Positions 62,130 through 64,000 of a DNA stretch of 64,000 nt are shown here, piece after piece. Location: NCBI RefSeq assembly GCF_001423585.1, contig NZ_LMOP01000001.1, positions 1 through 64,000 of the forward strand. Direction: 5' to 3'. This DNA is from Xanthomonas sp. Leaf148 (GTDB taxonomy: Bacteria > Pseudomonadota > Gammaproteobacteria > Xanthomonadales > Xanthomonadaceae). A program made the position numbers and the translations under genes. Position 1 is the stretch's first letter; each line of letters starts with the position of its first letter. The notes under the pieces are model-generated. The model saw nothing but the letters and a program-made list of their open reading frames with translations. It was not told the origin of the DNA and searched no databases.

Positions 62130-62669
62130 ATGTCACATCCTGAAGACGAAGACGACAGCGCGCTGTTCCGCGCGGCGATCGGCGCGGTGAAGCCGATCCG
62201 CGAAGTGGCGCCGCCGGCCAATGCCAAACCGCGCCCAAAACCCCGCGCGCGCATGGCCGAGCGCGACGAGGCGCAAGCGCACACCGAATTCGCCCGATTG
62301 CTACGCGACAGCGCACCGCTGGAAGCCGGCGACACCGCCAGCTATCGCCGCGAGAATCTTCCCACTCGTTTGTTTCAACGCCTCAAGCGCGGGCAATTTT
62401 CGGTGCAGGACGAGCTGGATCTGCATGGCGCCACCGCAGCCCAGGCCGAGGCCTTGCTGCGGCAGTTCCTGCTGGATGCGCATGCGCACGAACATGGCTG
62501 CGTGCGCATCATCCATGGCAAGGGCCTGCAATCGGACAATGGCGCGCCAGTGCTGAAGAACCTGATGGACCGCCTGCTGCGCCAGCGCAACGATGTGCTG
62601 GCATTTCATTCGGCGCCGCCGACGCAGGGCGGCACCGGTGCGTTGTTGGTGTTACTGGCGCGGCGATAG
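62130..62669 (+). CDS. Smr-domain endonuclease-like protein
   Basis: A 179-residue protein with a C-terminal Smr (small MutS-related) domain: the DLHG motif [20 protein letters not shown] near residue 95, [12 protein letters not shown] (HGKG), and the final [17 protein letters not shown]. Smr domains nick DNA or cleave RNA; E. coli SmrA/SmrB are comparable, and SmrB rescues collided ribosomes. The N-terminus is basic and Pro-rich. It lies on the plus strand between truD and surE, interrupting the usual truD-surE continuity. Confidence 0.9.
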   Translation: MSHPEDEDDSALFRAAIGAVKPIREVAPPANAKPRPKPRARMAERDEAQAHTEFARLLRDSAPLEAGDTASYRRENLPTRLFQRLKRGQFSVQDELDLHGATAAQAEALLRQFLLDAHAHEHGCVRIIHGKGLQSDNGAPVLKNLMDRLLRQRNDVLAFHSAPPTQGGTGALLVLLARR

Positions 62670-62812
62670 TGGGGTGATGCGTGGGTAGGTGCGGGTGTGT
62701 TTGCTGCCTGGCAGGCAGGCGCCGTATTGAGACGAGTTGTGGTCTATGCGCGTGCAGACTGACGCTTGCGTTGCGACACCCATAGTCAGTCCCGAGCATT
62801 CGTCTTCACTTC

Positions 62813-63268
62813 CGAGCATTCGCTGCGCCGGATAGCTGCTTCGCTTGCAACCGTGCTTCCGTGCGGCTGACAAGCGATCGGTCGTGCGGGTCGCGGCCGG
62901 GGCCGCTCCTACGAGAACGGGACTCGCTGTTGTGCGTGTGTCAGCAGACGGCGTGCTTGATCCGCTCAGTCGCCTTCATTCCCGAGTATTCGCTGCGCTG
63001 GATAGCAGCTTCGCTTGTAGCCGCGCTTGCGTGCGGCTGACAAGCGATCGGTGGTGCGGGTCGCGGCCGGGGCCGCTCCTACGAGAGCGGGACTCGCTGT
63101 TGTGCGTGTGGCAGCAGGCGGATTGCTTAACCTGCTCAGTCGCCTTCACTCCCTAGTATTCGCTGCGCCGGATAGCTGCTTCGCTTGCAACCGCGCTTGC
63201 CGTGCGGCTAACAAGCGATCGGTCGTGCAGGTCGCGGCCGGGGCCGCTCCTACGAGAAGGATGGCTGC
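62813..63268. repeat. Three tandem copies of a 169-170 bp REP-bearing repeat
   Basis: Copies begin near 62813, 62982 and 63152 (the last is shorter). Each holds TTCGCTGCG, GACAAGCGATCGGT (or AACAAGC in copy 3) and a REP-like hairpin with GGTCGCGGCCGGGGCCGCTC at 62889, 63059 and 63230. The 62670-63313 gap has no gene. REP elements of this wording are dispersed in Xanthomonas, Stenotrophomonas and Pseudomonas and are mobilised by RAYT transposases; no RAYT gene is in the window. Confidence 0.88.
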
Positions 63269-63313
63269 GTGGGGCCTGGCATATGCGGCATAGGGTGCTT
63301 TGATTGAGCACGC

Positions 63314-64000
63314 TCAGTCGTCGGAACGACTGGTTGCCGCTGCACGCCCCGCATCGCTGACATCGCCCAGCTCCCACAGCACTGCAGTGGCGTAGCAGCC
63401 CGGTGGCAGCGCGAATTCCACCTGCAAGGTCTGCTCGTCCAGCCAACGATATTGGAGTTCTTGTGGACGCAGGCGCAGCGCGCGGCGCTCCTGTTTCAAT
63501 TCGGCAGCTTCCAGTCCCTGGCGCAACGCCTCCGATTGCGGGTCTGCTAACGCGCCCCGCTCCACCGCGGCGGCCTGAGCGGTGGGACGCAGTTCGCCCA
63601 CGCCCCACAACGGACCGCTCGGATGGATGTCGAAGCGTGCCAGCCGCTCGGCCAACACCTCGCTCCACGGCTCGGGGCCGAATACGCTGCGCGAGCCATC
63701 CAGCATCCACGCTTCGCCATCCAGCGCCGCATCCCAGCTGCCTTGCTCCACACGTGCGCTCAGCACGCGATTGAACAGCGACGAGCGCGCCGCAGACAGC
63801 AGGATCGAGCGTTGATCGTTGCGCAGACGGCGCTTGGGGGCCGGCACCAGCGTGCCGTCGGCCTCCTGCAGGTAACCGAACATCGCCAGCGCAGACGCCA
63901 CATTGCCGCCATCGCGCCCGAAGCGCTGTTCGCCAAACCAGTTGGGGATGCCGCGCGCGGCGATTGCCTGCAAGCGTTGCTCGATGGCGCCGCGCTCGCC
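63314..64000 (-). CDS. truD: tRNA pseudouridine synthase D, C-terminal part (cut by window edge)
   Basis: Makes pseudouridine 13 in tRNA-Glu. The frame runs off the right edge without a start; 228 residues are visible. The TruD motif [19 protein letters not shown] lies at about window position 63910-63965, followed by [17 protein letters not shown] and [10 protein letters not shown], the latter part of the split TruD domain. The catalytic Asp region lies beyond 64000. Its position next to surE matches gammaproteobacterial synteny. Confidence 0.95.
   Translation of the reverse strand, partial: GERGAIEQRLQAIAARGIPNWFGEQRFGRDGGNVASALAMFGYLQEADGTLVPAPKRRLRNDQRSILLSAARSSLFNRVLSARVEQGSWDAALDGEAWMLDGSRSVFGPEPWSEVLAERLARFDIHPSGPLWGVGELRPTAQAAAVERGALADPQSEALRQGLEAAELKQERRALRLRPQELQYRWLDEQTLQVEFALPPGCYATAVLWELGDVSDAGRAAATSRSDD

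Overview
The window is a high-GC chromosomal segment that reads throughout as Xanthomonas (Gammaproteobacteria, Lysobacterales). The evidence is the gene order lexA-recA-recX-alaS-csrA-tRNA-Ser, a LexA box of the TTAGTA/TACTAA type, a PrxQ-type Bcp with the Cys48/Cys84 pair known from X. campestris, large TonB-dependent receptors without SusD partners, and REP-like and heptamer repeats common in this genus. No prophage, insertion sequence, CRISPR array or rRNA is visible. The species cannot be fixed from the sequence alone.

Region 1 (1-24.7 kb) is a polysaccharide-utilisation locus for xyloglucan followed by a galactonate pathway. On the minus strand, in transcription order, are two TonB-dependent receptors, a GH74 endo-xyloglucanase, a CE20-type acetylesterase, a GH35 beta-galactosidase lipoprotein, a GH31 alpha-xylosidase, a Tat-exported GH95 alpha-L-fucosidase, xylulokinase and the start of xylose isomerase. 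A GbpR-like LysR regulator separates this operon from a plus-strand operon, dgoA-dgoD-lactonase-dgoK. Together the genes would take up xyloglucan fragments, remove acetyl, fucose, galactose and xylose, and feed xylose (XylAB) and galactose (via galactonate) into central metabolism. A conserved element with core GAAWWTTTCATT lies upstream of both receptors and, in the same relative orientation, upstream of the dgo operon. This is the best candidate for an undescribed regulon signal in the window.

Region 2 (25-40 kb) is mixed housekeeping: fdxA, a small BamC-like lipoprotein and dapA, gcvR-rraB-bcp-phoH, thiD and a hydrolase, two identical tRNA-Arg(ACG) genes, a DedA-rhodanese fusion, a divergent LysR/pirin pair, a soluble triple-PAS chemotaxis receptor, and about 1.9 kb of gene-poor DNA with a 114-bp tandem duplication and two heptamer arrays, ending at tRNA-Ser(GCT).

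Region 3 (40-64 kb) is core genome: csrA, alaS, recX, recA, lexA, a UbiB-family protein, a solitary TonB-dependent receptor, pncC, hflX-hfq-miaA-folP, ftsH-rlmE, divergent yhbY and a DUF498 gene, then the nlpD-like/yqaA/pcm/surE group, an Smr-domain gene, a three-copy REP-bearing repeat of about 170 bp, and the C-terminal part of truD cut by the window end.

Starts were chosen from family N-termini, Shine-Dalgarno matches and ATGA/TGATG overlaps. Function calls rest on recognised motifs, not on database searches.
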